DNA of 64,000 nucleotides, taken from NCBI GenBank assembly GCA_963779645.1, contig CAVZYX010000005.1:2232001-2296000 (forward strand), read 5' to 3'. Made by a program: the position numbers and the translations under genes. Below are positions 44,721 to 54,736 of the stretch, in pieces. How positions within the stretch are numbered: position 1 is the first letter of the stretch; each line of letters begins with the position of its first letter. This stretch comes from CALMBW01 sp963779645 (GTDB taxonomy: Bacteria; Actinomycetota; CADDZG01; WHSQ01). The notes below the pieces were generated by a model. That model was not told the origin of the DNA. It saw only the letters and a program-made list of their open reading frames with translations, and ran no database searches.

Positions 44721-46330
44721 TCAGATGACGTCTGACCGTCTGATCACGAGGAACCAAGTGAGAACACCCGATAAGCCGATCAAGACAAGAGCGGCGATCG
44801 CAGCATCCGAGAAAGATGCGCTTTCGGTGGCCTGCCATGTCTTCATCGCTAAGGTCTGGAAGCCCGCAGGAGCGAGCAGAAGGGTGGCCGGAAGTTCCTT
44901 CATAGCGTTCAGCATCACAAGTCCCCCACCGGCCAGGAGACCCGGCCTCATCAACGGGAGCTCGACGCGCAAGAACCGCCGCCACCGCGTCACGCCGAGA
45001 ACGCGCGCAGCATCCTCTACAGCCAAAGGAACTCCGGCCAGCGCTACTTGTGTCCGCGCATGGCTTGGGCACCGAAATGCACAACGTAGGCGACGAGAAG
45101 AAGCGTCAAGGTCTGATAGATCCCTGATAAGAGGTCCGAAGAAACGGTCAGGTACACAAGCGAGAGCGCTATCGCCAATCCCGGAAGCGCGAAGCCCGCG
45201 ACGACGACCGCGTTGGTCGCATCTCCGACACGTGAGCGATACCGGACGGTGAGGTAGGCGACGGGGAGCACAACGATCACAGCGATGGCCGCGGCTGTGA
45301 CTGAAACGAATGTCGTGTTCAGCAACGGCCCCCCGATCGATCCTGGAACTAGGAAGCCCGACGTCGAGCCCGACATGATGCCTCTCAACGCCCAATAAGC
45401 AAGCACCGCCACCGGCACGATGAGCGCCAACCCGACGATGATGGCCAGGAGCGCTGCCCCCAGCCAGCGCGCACGCCCAAGCTTCAACTCCAAAGGAGAA
45501 CTCACCCGGGCACTCTTGACCTGACGGGGACCAGTTGTGGTGGTTCGTTCGAGGATGACCACCGCCAGGGCGAGCAACCCCAGTTGGAGACTAAGGGCTA
45601 GAGATGTAGGTCGGTCGAACACCCGCGTCGAGTAGATCGCGCGCGTAAGGGCATCGAATCTCATCAGCTGCACAACCCCGAAGTCGCTGATCGAGTAGAG
45701 GAAAACCAGAAGACCGCCGGCGAGTACGGACGCTCTCGCCTGTGGGAGGACTATGGAAAAGAAGGTGCGCCACGCTCCCGCCCCCAAGAGCCGGGCGGAT
45801 TCCTCAAGGGAAGAAGGTAACTGTCGCATCCTTGCAGCGACCAGCAGATAGACGTACGGATACGTGAACAGGGTCAGCACCAGGAATGAACCCACCCCTC
45901 CACGGATCGTGGGGGTCCCTTCGAACCCTAGGGGTTCGAGGATGCTGTCGAGGAATCCCCCCGGCGCGAAAGCCGCTATCAACACGAAGGCCCCGATAAA
46001 ACTAGGTATCACGAGGGGCAGTGGCAGTAGCACCCTCCACAGTTTCCGAGCGGGTACATCGGTTCTCGTCACGAGCCATGCGGCAGCGACCCCCACGCAT
46101 GTGGACGCGATCGCAACCGCTGTTGCGAGTACCACGCTTCGCATCAGCGGCGCCCACGCTTGTTTGGTTAGAAAGGTGAGCGCTCCACCGTCGGCCGTCA
46201 GATTCTCGACGAGGAGATAGATGAACGGCGTTGCGAACCCGGCAGCTACGAGAGCCGCGCCGGCGCGTAACCATCCCGGCCCGGCGCGGCCCCCGCGTGC
46301 CGCTTCGACAGCGGTGCTAGTCGAGGCCAC
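44721..46330 (-). CDS. Ferric iron ABC transporter permease (two fused permease domains), one frameshift
   Basis: An FbpB/SfuB-type permease of about 536 residues with two homologous six-helix halves. Each half has an EAA loop: ARLLGAGAWRTFFSIVLPQA in the first half and ARVLGVTRWRRFLRVELPLM in the second. The frame breaks after VVHFGAQAMR (near 45052-45058) and resumes as TQVALAGVPLAVEDAARVLG. One missing base, probably in the GG of GCGCGGACAC, fits, and the span is 3n+2. The GTG start overlaps the end of the binding-protein gene by 14 bases. It imports Fe(III) across the membrane. Confidence 0.85.
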
Positions 46331-47330
46331 TCTCAGAGATCATCTCGACGGTTTCCCGCAGTCCTTCTCCCAAAGCTTGGATGTCGTACGAAGGGACCTG
46401 AAGCTCGTCAAGGGTCGGTAAACCCTCAGGCGCAGGGACATCCCCGATCAAGGGATATTCGGACTCGTTGTCGACGAAGTACTGCTGAGACTCATCCGAT
46501 TGGAGGTACTCCACAAGCTCGATGGCTTGATCGTTCGATGAGGGCTCCAACACGCTGACCGTGGAAGCGAGGAGCAGAGCACCGATGTCGCCATCAGGGA
46601 ACACGTGATTGACACTCGGCACGTCGGGATTCTCGAGCAAGTATCGGTAGTTGTAGTAGTGATTCACGAGACCCATCGGGACCTCGCCGCGGGCCACTGC
46701 ATCGATGATGGAACTGTTATCTGCGTAGGTCGGAGACTCGTTGTCCGCCATCCCCTGGAGCCAGTCGGCGGCTACATCATCGCCCTCGACCTGCCTCATC
46801 ACGGTGATGAAATCCTGGAACGAAGAGTTCGAAGGTGCTACTCCGACGCGACCCTCGAACTCAGGAGCCGTTAGATCGAGTACCGAATCGGGAAGCTCCG
46901 ACTCATCGACCAACTCCGAGTTGTAGGCAAGCACACGTTGACGAGCCGTGATGCCCACCCATTCGCCGTCATCGGAAGCGAAACCAGAATCGACCTTGGA
47001 GAGAACGTCATCGGGTAGCTGCGCGAGCAGACCCTCGTTCGAAAGGAACCCGACCGCTCCTGGACTCTGTGAGAAGAAGATGTCGGCCGGTGTGTTGTCC
47101 CCCTCCTGCTCGATCAGAAGGGCAAGGTCGGCGGAGTCTCCGTAGCGGACTTCGATCTCGATGCCTGTGTCCTCGCTGAACTGTTCGAGCAAGGGGCCTA
47201 CCAGCTCTTCCTCGCGGCCCGAATAGATCGTCAGAACATCTTCGTCCGAGGAGCAGGCTCCTGTGACGACCACGGTCAACGACGCCGCTACAAGCAGAAC
47301 GAACTTCTTACGCAGATCTCCTACACGCAC
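46317..47330 (-). CDS. Ferric iron ABC transporter substrate-binding lipoprotein (FbpA-like)
   Basis: A 337-residue binding protein. The GTG start at 47330 follows AGGAGG. The lipobox is VVTGAC. The mature part begins LTIYSGREEELVGPLLEQFS, typical of iron-binding FbpA/FutA proteins. The tyrosine cluster GLVNHYYNYRYLLEN provides the usual iron ligands. It is first in a coupled pair with the permease. Two DtxR-like boxes precede it. Confidence 0.9.
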   Translation of the reverse strand: MRVGDLRKKFVLLVAASLTVVVTGACSSDEDVLTIYSGREEELVGPLLEQFSEDTGIEIEVRYGDSADLALLIEQEGDNTPADIFFSQSPGAVGFLSNEGLLAQLPDDVLSKVDSGFASDDGEWVGITARQRVLAYNSELVDESELPDSVLDLTAPEFEGRVGVAPSNSSFQDFITVMRQVEGDDVAADWLQGMADNESPTYADNSSIIDAVARGEVPMGLVNHYYNYRYLLENPDVPSVNHVFPDGDIGALLLASTVSVLEPSSNDQAIELVEYLQSDESQQYFVDNESEYPLIGDVPAPEGLPTLDELQVPSYDIQALGEGLRETVEMISESGLD

Positions 47331-47346
47331 GGGGGCGAACCTCCTG

Positions 47347-47383
47347 TAAGGGTTGGCTTATCTAGCAAGTAAGGCAACCCTAA
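47347..47383. promoter_or_regulatory. Two tandem DtxR/IdeR-like operators upstream of the iron-binding protein gene
   Basis: On the plus strand TAAGGGTTGGCTTATCT (47347-47363) and, nearby on the minus strand, TTAGGGTTGCCTTACTT (47367-47383). Each matches the consensus TTAGGTTAGCCTAACCT at about 12-13 of 17 positions. They are spaced about two helical turns apart, in the promoter region of the binding-protein gene. Confidence 0.6.
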
Positions 47384-47400
47384 CTCAGAATGTTCGGGGG

Positions 47401-48486
47401 TCAAGCGGCCGAGCTGAACGCCACGGTGGGACGCCCCGAATACTTCAGTTCAACGCGGTCCCCCGGCCGGAAGGCCGGTGTCGCTAGGACCCTCGAGCGG
47501 ATGAGGGGGCCGCGGTCGGTGCGGATGACGTAGACGGCGTCATGCCCATAGAAGACAACGTCATCGATCGTCGCCTCGTCCCCCGGCGTCACGAGAACCT
47601 CCTCTGCGCGGATCATCACCTCGACTGAACCCGAAAGGTCGGTGCGGATGGGAACGTTCCCGAGCCAGGTCTCCACGGAACGGCCGCTGGCCGCGCCGGG
47701 GATGAAGTTGCCATCACCTATGAACTGAGCGACGCGCTTCGTTGCCGGGGCCTCATAGATCTCGGCAGGTCGAGCCTGCTGATCAACGACGCCGTCGAAC
47801 ATCACTGCGACCGACTCGCCGAGCGAGAACGCCTCTTCTTGATCGTGTGTAACGAAGAGTGCCGTGACCCCCAGGTCTCTGAGGACCCGCTGCACGTCCA
47901 TCCGGATCTGGGCGCGCAGCGTCGCGTCCAAGTTGGAGAAAGGTTCGTCCAGCAGGATCACGGATGGCCGGTTGGCAAGTCCGCGTGCCAGAGCGACACG
48001 TTGTTGTTGACCTCCCGACAGCGTGGCAGGCATCCGGTCGGCGAATCTCTCGAGACTCACCATCTTCAGGACGTCCATCACATGAGGCCCACTGCGTTCG
48101 TTGCGGGACAATCCGAAGCCCACATTGCCGGCGACGGTTAGGTGCGGGAACAGGGCCCAGTCCTGGAAGACCATCCCCACGCGCCGCTTCTCCGGGGCAA
48201 CGAAAACCCCGTCGCCCACCACTGCCCTATCGCCGATCTCGATCCGTCCGGCGTCCGGTCGCTCAAGCCCTGCGATCGTTCGTAGAAAGGTTGTCTTACC
48301 GCAACCGCTCGGTCCGAGCAGGGCGACCAGCGAACCCGCCGGAACCACCAGATCGACCCCTTTGAGGACGGGAGTTGCCCCGAACGCCTTGTGAACACCC
48401 CGAGCGACGACCGTCTCGGCCGACGACCTGACCTGCAGGGGGGCCGCGATCTTGCGCCGTGGGACGGTCAACTGGGACAGAAACAT
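47401..48486 (-). CDS. Ferric iron ABC transporter ATP-binding protein (FbpC-like)
   Basis: A 361-residue ABC ATPase. Walker A is LLGPSGCGKTTFL, the Q-loop is VFQDWALFPHL, the signature LSGGQQQRVALARGL, Walker B VILLDEPFSNLD, and the switch His is in FVTHDQEEAF. The C-terminal TOBE-like domain (about residues 270-360) fits the PotA/FbpC group. The frame opens at 48537, but a DtxR-like palindrome at 48528-48541 covers that start, so ATG 48486 is preferred. It is transcribed towards the binding protein and permease genes, with a 70-bp gap holding their own operators. Confidence 0.88.
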   Translation of the reverse strand: MFLSQLTVPRRKIAAPLQVRSSAETVVARGVHKAFGATPVLKGVDLVVPAGSLVALLGPSGCGKTTFLRTIAGLERPDAGRIEIGDRAVVGDGVFVAPEKRRVGMVFQDWALFPHLTVAGNVGFGLSRNERSGPHVMDVLKMVSLERFADRMPATLSGGQQQRVALARGLANRPSVILLDEPFSNLDATLRAQIRMDVQRVLRDLGVTALFVTHDQEEAFSLGESVAVMFDGVVDQQARPAEIYEAPATKRVAQFIGDGNFIPGAASGRSVETWLGNVPIRTDLSGSVEVMIRAEEVLVTPGDEATIDDVVFYGHDAVYVIRTDRGPLIRSRVLATPAFRPGDRVELKYSGRPTVAFSSAA

Positions 48487-48527
48487 GAGTCGTGAAGCCT
48501 TTACGTAGGGTGTCCGGTACTCCGATG

Positions 48528-48541
48528 TTAGGCCCACCTAA
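48528..48541. promoter_or_regulatory. DtxR-like palindrome upstream of the iron ATPase gene
   Basis: TTAGGCCCACCTAA, with perfect TTAGG/CCTAA half-sites separated by four bases. It lies 42-55 bases upstream of the preferred ATG and resembles the boxes at 47347-47383. Confidence 0.5.
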
Positions 48542-48641
48542 GCTGCTACGCAAGCCTGCCCTAGGTGGCCTCAGGGTGCTTCCGGTGACATCCGGGTGCG
48601 TGATACCTTGACCCCGGTCACCTGTAGAGACTCAGAGCAAT

Positions 48642-48668
48642 GGCGCTCGCTACGGCGGGCGCCTTTTT
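48642..48668 (+). terminator. Attenuator-like hairpin in the gltB leader
   Basis: GGCGCTCG (48642-48649) pairs with CGGGCGCC (48656-48663, one G-U pair) around a 6-nt loop and is followed by TTTTT. It lies 54 bases upstream of the gltB start and downstream of a possible promoter (TTGACC at 48608). No complete upstream gene is on this strand, so it may act as a transcription attenuator. No known riboswitch class was recognised. Confidence 0.5.
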
Positions 48669-48721
48669 CCGTCCCCAGGGCTGTGGGCGGGGCTGGGGCG
48701 ACTCGCAGGGAAGGACGTCGA

Positions 48722-51700
48722 TTGCTTTACGACCCCCAACTCGGGGAGCGAGACGCCTGCGGCATCGGATTCGTGGCCGACTCGAAGGGCCGAAGCAGCC
48801 GCACCATCATCGATGCAGCTCTAGAGGCTCTTTGTCGCGTGCGGCACCGAGGCGCCGTGGCGGCCGATGCTCTTACGGGCGATGGAGCGGGAGTGCTCCT
48901 TCCCGTCCCCCGTGCGATCGTGGCAGCCGGTTCCGACCCAGAAAGGGTCGGTGTGGCGATGCTCTTCGCGGACCCCAACTCCCCCACGGCTCACCGAGCA
49001 GTCGTCGAAGACGCCTGTCGCGCTGAGAACCTCGAGCTCCAGGGCTGGCGCACGGTTCCGATCGAGGAGTCGGCCCTAGGGGACCAGGCGAGGTCCAAGC
49101 AGCCACTGATCGAGCAAGCGATCGTTCTCCGACCTCTCGGCGTAGACGTCGAGGAGGGAGAGCGTCGGTGCTTCCGGGCGCGCCGGAGGATCGAGAACGC
49201 GGCTCGAGCTGAGGAACTTCGCCTTTACGTCGCTTCCTTCTCGTTCACGACCGTGACCTACAAGGCTCTCTGTGCAGCCGACCAGTTGGCGGCCTTCTAT
49301 CCGGACCTTGCTGATCCTGCATACGTGGGCTGGTTCGCGATCTTCCATCAGCGCTATTCGACGAACACGACTCCGACGTGGGAGCGTGCACAACCGTTCC
49401 GCTTCCTCGGGCATAACGGCGAGATCAACACCATCAGAGGAAACGTGGCGCTGATGCGTGCGCGGGAAGGGAATCTCGGATCGGACGATCTTGCACCCGA
49501 GGATCTTCTTCGCCCGGTGGTCGACACGCGCGGTTCTGACTCGCAGATCCTCGACGAGGTGCTGGAGCTGGTCACACGTGGGGGCCGCGACGTTAGACAC
49601 GTTGCTTCGATGCTTATCCCGCAGGCATGGGAAGACGTCACCGGGATAGACCCCGAGATCCGTGATTTCTTCCGGTACCACGCATGCTTGGTAGAGCCGT
49701 GGGATGGCCCAGCAGGATTGGTGTTCACGGATGGTCAACGCGTAGCGGCTGCGCTAGATCGCAACGGGCTGCGCCCGATGCGCGTTTCCGTTTGCGAAGA
49801 CGGACTGGTTGCGGTTTCGTCGGAGACGGGCGCAATCTCGACACGTGGTCATGGTCGTGTGAAAAGGCTACGGATAGGCCCGGGCCAGGCCTTCTCGGTC
49901 GACCCCTCGGACGGTGGCGTCGCGTTGGATGCCGAAATCAAGTCCCGCTTCGCTCGACGCAGGCCCTATGGAGACTGGGTCTCTGAGCACCTGGTGGAGT
50001 CCTCCGTGGGGGCGCCGTTGACAACCGCGGGTTCAAACGTCCTAGCTAGGCAGGTAGCCGCCGGATACTCCAAAGAGGAGTTCACGGTGGTGATCCGACC
50101 GATGGCGACGGATGCCCACGAACCAACCTCGTCGATGGGTGATGACACCGCCCAAGCACCCTTCTCGAGCATCCCGCGCTCGGTGTTCTCGCACCTGAAG
50201 CAGCGCTTCGCCCAAGTCACGAACCCCCCTATCGACCATCTCCGCGAGCGCCATGTGATGTCGATCAGCACGCGGCTCGGCCCCCGGCACCACCTTCTGA
50301 AAGAGACCCCCGAAGCAGCCTCGGTGCGTGAATATCCGTCCTTCCTGTTGTTCCCTGACGCCTTAGCTGATCTGGAGAGCGATGGAGCAGCCGTCCTAGA
50401 TGCAACCTTCCCGGTGGCCGACGGGGCACAAGGTCTGCATGCCGCCTGCTTGAGGCTCACTGAGCAGGCGATCGAAGCGGTTGCCGGCGGAGCGTGGTGC
50501 TTGGTCATCAGCGACCGGGCCGTCGGTGCAGAGCGCGGCGTCCGTTCCGAGTTCACTCGCCGCCGGAGCCGTCCACCACATGTTGCTCGACGCGGGCATG
50601 AGGTCTCAAACGAGCATCGTCGTTGATGCCGATGAGCCACGAGAGTCGCACCACGTTGCATGTCTGCTCACCAACGGTGTCGACATGGTTTCCCCCAGGC
50701 TTACCTTGGAATCGATCCACGACCTCGCCGTCGGTGGTCGTTTGGGGGGTGACGTCGAGGCAACCGAAGCTCAGCTTCGATACGTGCGAGCGATCGAGGA
50801 TGGGTTGCTGAAGATCATGTCCAAGATGGGTATCTCGACCTTAGACAGTTACCGCAACGCTCAGATCATCGAAGCGATCGGACTATCGTCGGCGGTCATC
50901 TCCCTCTGTTTCGTAGGTGTCTCCTCGGTACTGGGTGGACTCGGCTTCGAGGACCTCGGCGCTGATGTGTTGGCACGTCACCGTGCAGCCTTCGAACAGA
51001 AGCCGGCGCTCGTCAATCCCGGGAACATCAAGTTCCGCAAGGGCGGCGAGTACCACGCCTTCAATCCCGGTGTTGTGGATTCGCTCCAGGAAACGGTCGG
51101 AATCAAGGTGTCGGACGAAGTATCCGCCGAGATGGACGCGGCGCACACGTTGCAGAAAGCCGTCAAGGGCGACGCTATTCACTACGACCGCTTCGCATCA
51201 CTGGTGAATTCACGACCCCCGACCGAGCCCCGTGACCTGCTCGAGTTCGTAGCGGCCCCGACGCCCATCCCCCTCGAAGAGGTGGAAGATGCGTTGTCCA
51301 TAACTCGGCGCTTCTCCACGGGCGCCATGTCACACGGCGCATTGTCGGCCGAGGCGCACGAAACGCTCGCTCAAGCCATGCACATCGTCGGGGGGAAAGC
51401 CAACTCGGGAGAGGGCGGCGAAGCTCCCGAGCGGTTCGACAACGATCGCAACTGCGCGATCAAGCAGGTCGCGTCGGGTCGATTCGGTGTTACGCCGCGC
51501 TACCTCGCATCTGCTTCCGAGCTCCAGATAAAGATGGCGCAGGGCAGCAAACCAGGTGAGGGCGGCCAGCTTCCCGGGAAGAAGGTGTCGGTCGAGATCG
51601 CTCGCCTCCGCCACACGGTGCCCGGCGTTGCACTCATCTCGCCGCCGCCACATCACGACATCTACTCGATCGAGGATCTAGCGCAGCTGATCTTCGACCT

Positions 51701-53153
51701 TAAGCAGACCCGCTCGGAGATCGATGTCTCCGTGAAGCTCGTGTCGTCCGAGGGCGTGGGGACGATCGCCGCCGGCGTCGTCAAGGGTCTGGCCAACGTC
51801 GTCCACATCTCCGGTGGCGACGGCGGAACTGGCGCCAGTCCTCTCTCATCGATCAAGAACGCCGGTATGCCGTGGGAGATCGGCCTCGCCGAGACCCAGG
51901 CGGCTCTCGTTGCTAACGGATTACGGGGCCGCGCGAGGGTTCGAGTCGATGGTGGCATGAAAACCGGCCGCGACATCTTGATCGCGGCATTGCTCGGGGC
52001 GGACGAGTTCTCCTTCGGAACCGCTGCGCTCGTCGCTGAGGGATGTATCTACGTGCGAACGTGTCACCGAGACACGTGCCCGGTCGGCATCGCCACACAG
52101 AATCCCGAACTACGAGCCAAGTTCGCCGGCACCCCCGAGATGGTTGCGCGCTACGTGACGCTGGTCGCTGAAGAGGTTCGACTACTGCTCGCTTCGCTCG
52201 GGCTGCGGAGCCTCGAGGAGGCGATCGGCAGAACAGACCTTCTGCGACAGCGCTCGATGGGAGACCCCCGGGCCGACAGCCTGGACCTCTCCGTCCTGCT
52301 GGATCTCCCCGAAGGGGAACGCAGATTCACCGGTTCACTTCCGATCCAGAATCCTCGTTCGGGACTGGGAGACCGTTTGTTCGAAGACGCTATGACCTTG
52401 CTCCGCGAGGGCCGGTCCGCCGATCTCCACTATCCGATCGGTACATCCGATCGCACGATCGGCACCCGGTTGGCCTGTGCTCTCGAATCCGAACCCGAGG
52501 TGCGCGGGTCCCAGAAGGTCTCCGTCCTGTTCGAAGGAGAAGCCGGGCAGAGCTTCGGAGCCTTCCTTGCCGACGGGATCGACTTCACGTTGATCGGAGA
52601 AGCCAACGACTACGTCTGCAAAGGGATGGGAGGGGGCCGCGTGGTGATCCGGCCCCCGGCGAACGACGCAGGTGATCCTTACCTCGCCGGAAACACTGTT
52701 CTCTACGGAGCCACCTCCGGGCAGCTCTTCATCGCGGGGCGAGCTGGAGAGCGATTCGCCGTTCGCAACTCGGGTGCGGTCGCTGTGGTCGAAGGCGTCG
52801 GCGATCACGCGTGCGAGTACATGACCGCAGGAGCGGTTGTGATCCTCGGGGACATGGGGCAGAACCTGGGGGCCGGGATGAGTGGTGGCGAAGCGTACGT
52901 CTATGATCCCAACGAAAAGCTCGCCGCAAACATCAACCCGCAACTCGTCGCGGCTTACGAACCAACCGAGGGGCAGCTCGAGTCACTGAAACGTGTGATC
53001 AACCTGCACTTCGAGGCTTCCGAATCGCGGTTGGCCGAGCACATCCTCGCTACGTGGACCAAGTCCGCGGCCCACTTCAAGCGAGTGGCTCCGGTCGCCG
53101 AGGTTGCCCGTCTAGAAGCTCTCTTCGAAGGAACCACCACCTCTCCCGCATAA
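48722..53153 (+). CDS. gltB: Glutamate synthase large subunit, one frameshift
   Basis: GltB of about 1476 residues, converting glutamine plus 2-oxoglutarate to two glutamates. The preferred start is TTG 48722 after GGGAAGGA. This leaves a 12-residue propeptide before the nucleophilic Cys of CGIGFVADS. The class II amidotransferase domain includes FLGHNGEINTIRGN. The frame breaks at SDRAVGAER (about 50533) and resumes as VPSSLAAGAVHHMLLDAGMR; removing one G restores it, and the span is 3n+1. The FMN-binding barrel (SGGDGGTGASPLSSIKNAG), Fe-S cysteines (CHRDTCPVGIATQ) and the C-terminal GltB3 beta-helix (GGGRVVIRPP) follow. The small subunit gene gltD is not in the window. Confidence 0.95.
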
Positions 53154-53159
53154 CCCAAC

Positions 53160-53216
53160 ATCACGTCTGCTCTCGTTTCTGGGGCCTCAGGCCCACTTTT
53201 TGAGAGCAGACGTGAT
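53160..53216. terminator. Large bidirectional terminator between gltB and the crotonase gene
   Basis: ATCACGTCTGCTCTC (53160-53174) pairs perfectly with GAGAGCAGACGTGAT (53202-53216). The 27-nt loop contains an inner hairpin GGGCC-TCA-GGCCC and a T5 run. It lies between convergent stop codons. Confidence 0.8.
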
Positions 53217-53222
53217 CTAGAT

Positions 53223-53984
53223 CTAAAAGGAGCCGTGACGGCCTTTGCCTTCGGCGAAGGCCGCGGCTCCGGCCCCCGTCTCTCCCGACATCAAGGTGTC
53301 GAGTCCGTGGCGCACCTCGTTACGGGTCGCCTCGTCCCACGACAGCTCCCATTGTTCGATAGCCGAAAGCCGGTCGTTGCGCATGCAGGCTTGAGGGTGC
53401 ATCGCGATCTCTTTCCCGAGCATCACCGCCGTCTCCAACGCCTTCCCGGACGGTGCGACGCGGTTAGCCAGGCCCATGACTAAGGCCTCGTCGGCTCCCA
53501 CCGGCCGGCCGGTCAGGATCAGGTCCAGCGCGTTGGAGTGTCCGATCAATCGAGGGAGCCGGACGGTGCCCAGGTCTACTAGCGGCACGCCGAAGCGCCT
53601 GCAGAAGACCCCGAAGACCGCATCCGCGGCCATCACACGCAGATCGCACCACACGGCAAGCTCGATGCCACCCGCAACCGCGTATCCCTCCACCGAAGCG
53701 ATAACCGGTTTCGAAAGCACCATCCGTGTCGGACCCATCGGCCCCTCACCGGTTTCTGTTACCGGTCGTACCTCCCCTTGCGCGAGTGCTTTCAGATCCG
53801 CTCCGGCGCAGAAGTTGCCGCCCGTGCCGGTAAGAACCGCGACAGAGGCTTCGTCGTCGGAGTCGAAGGCCGTGAACGCATCCACCAGGGCTGCAGCAGT
53901 CTCCGGATCGACCGCGTTGCGGACCTCCGGTCGGTCTATCGACACGATCGTGACGGGTCCGTCCCGATCAACCTTTACCTTCAT
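53223..53984 (-). CDS. Enoyl-CoA hydratase/isomerase (crotonase) family protein
   Basis: A 253-residue crotonase. The oxyanion-hole segments are present: GGNFCAGADLKAL and EGYAVAGGIELAVWCDLRV. The region that normally holds the two catalytic glutamates reads RFGVPLVDLGTVRLPRLIG and seems to lack both, so it may be an EchA-like member with another activity rather than a true hydratase. Its ATG overlaps the stop of the reconstructed uracil-DNA glycosylase gene by four bases (ATGA). Confidence 0.85.
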   Translation of the reverse strand: MKVKVDRDGPVTIVSIDRPEVRNAVDPETAAALVDAFTAFDSDDEASVAVLTGTGGNFCAGADLKALAQGEVRPVTETGEGPMGPTRMVLSKPVIASVEGYAVAGGIELAVWCDLRVMAADAVFGVFCRRFGVPLVDLGTVRLPRLIGHSNALDLILTGRPVGADEALVMGLANRVAPSGKALETAVMLGKEIAMHPQACMRNDRLSAIEQWELSWDEATRNEVRHGLDTLMSGETGAGAAAFAEGKGRHGSF

Positions 53985-54677
53985 CGCTTTGCCTCCGATA
54001 GCTCTCGCGCTCTAACGAACACAGCATCCAGCATGGGTTCGGTCAACTTACCCGTGAAGGTGTTTTGCTGGCTCGGATGGAACGAACCTAGAAGCGTCCA
54101 GGGACCGATCTCCACCTCCGCCAGGTGAGTGAAGCGCGGGCGGGGCCGCGGGATGGCTACACCGCGTTCTCTTCGCTACGCGCAGTGCTCCATCCCAGGC
54201 GAACGCTCCCAGCGCGACCATCACACTCAATTCCGGCAGAGCCTCCACCTCCCGAACGAGATAGCCGATGCAGTTGTCGCGCTCGTCGGTCGTCGGTTTG
54301 TTCGCGGGGGGTGCGCATCGAACGCAGGCAGCGACGTAAGCATCGGTGAGAGTCAGCCCGTCCTCACGGTTCAGAGAGACCGGTTGGTTCGCATACCCGG
54401 TACGAAAGAGAGATGCGAACAGCCAGTCGCCACTCCGATCGCCGGTGAAGACGCGGCCCGTTCGGTTCCCTCCGTGTGCGGCGGGAGCCAGCCCGACGAT
54501 AAGAACCCGAGCATCGGGGTCGCCGAACCCGGGCACGGGCCTCCCCCAGTACTCCTGGTCGGCGAAAGATGCTCGCTTCTCCGCGGCCACCTGCTCCCGC
54601 CACGCAACGAGCCGTGGACAGCGACGGCACACGATGACTTCCTCGGTGATCGCAGCAAGCTCCAGGGCCGGATTCAC
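53981..54677 (-). CDS. Family 5 (UDGb-type) uracil-DNA glycosylase, one frameshift
   Basis: The N-terminal part has the iron-sulfur CRRC pair near residues 17-20 and the UDGb motif LIVGLAPAAHGGNRTGRVF. More cysteines follow in ACVRCAPPANKP and DNCIGYL. The frame breaks after GALRVAK (about 54163-54178) and resumes as ERGVAIPRPRPRFTHLAEVE. It then runs to the second active-site motif LLGSFHPSQQNTFTGKLTEP and ends LSEAKR at a TGA that overlaps the next start. The span is 3n+1, fitting one extra base. It removes uracil and other deaminated bases from DNA. GTG start at 54677. Confidence 0.88.
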
Positions 54678-54736
54678 GATCTTCCCGGATGTGTCAGAGT
54701 CCCCGCCATGGTTGAGATGGTAGGGGCTGATGCTCG

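Noticed and set aside
50481..50626. Overlap of two gltB frames as a programmed frameshift or two separate genes
   Set aside because: No slippery site is seen, GltB is a single polypeptide in all known cases, and removing one base gives a canonical sequence.
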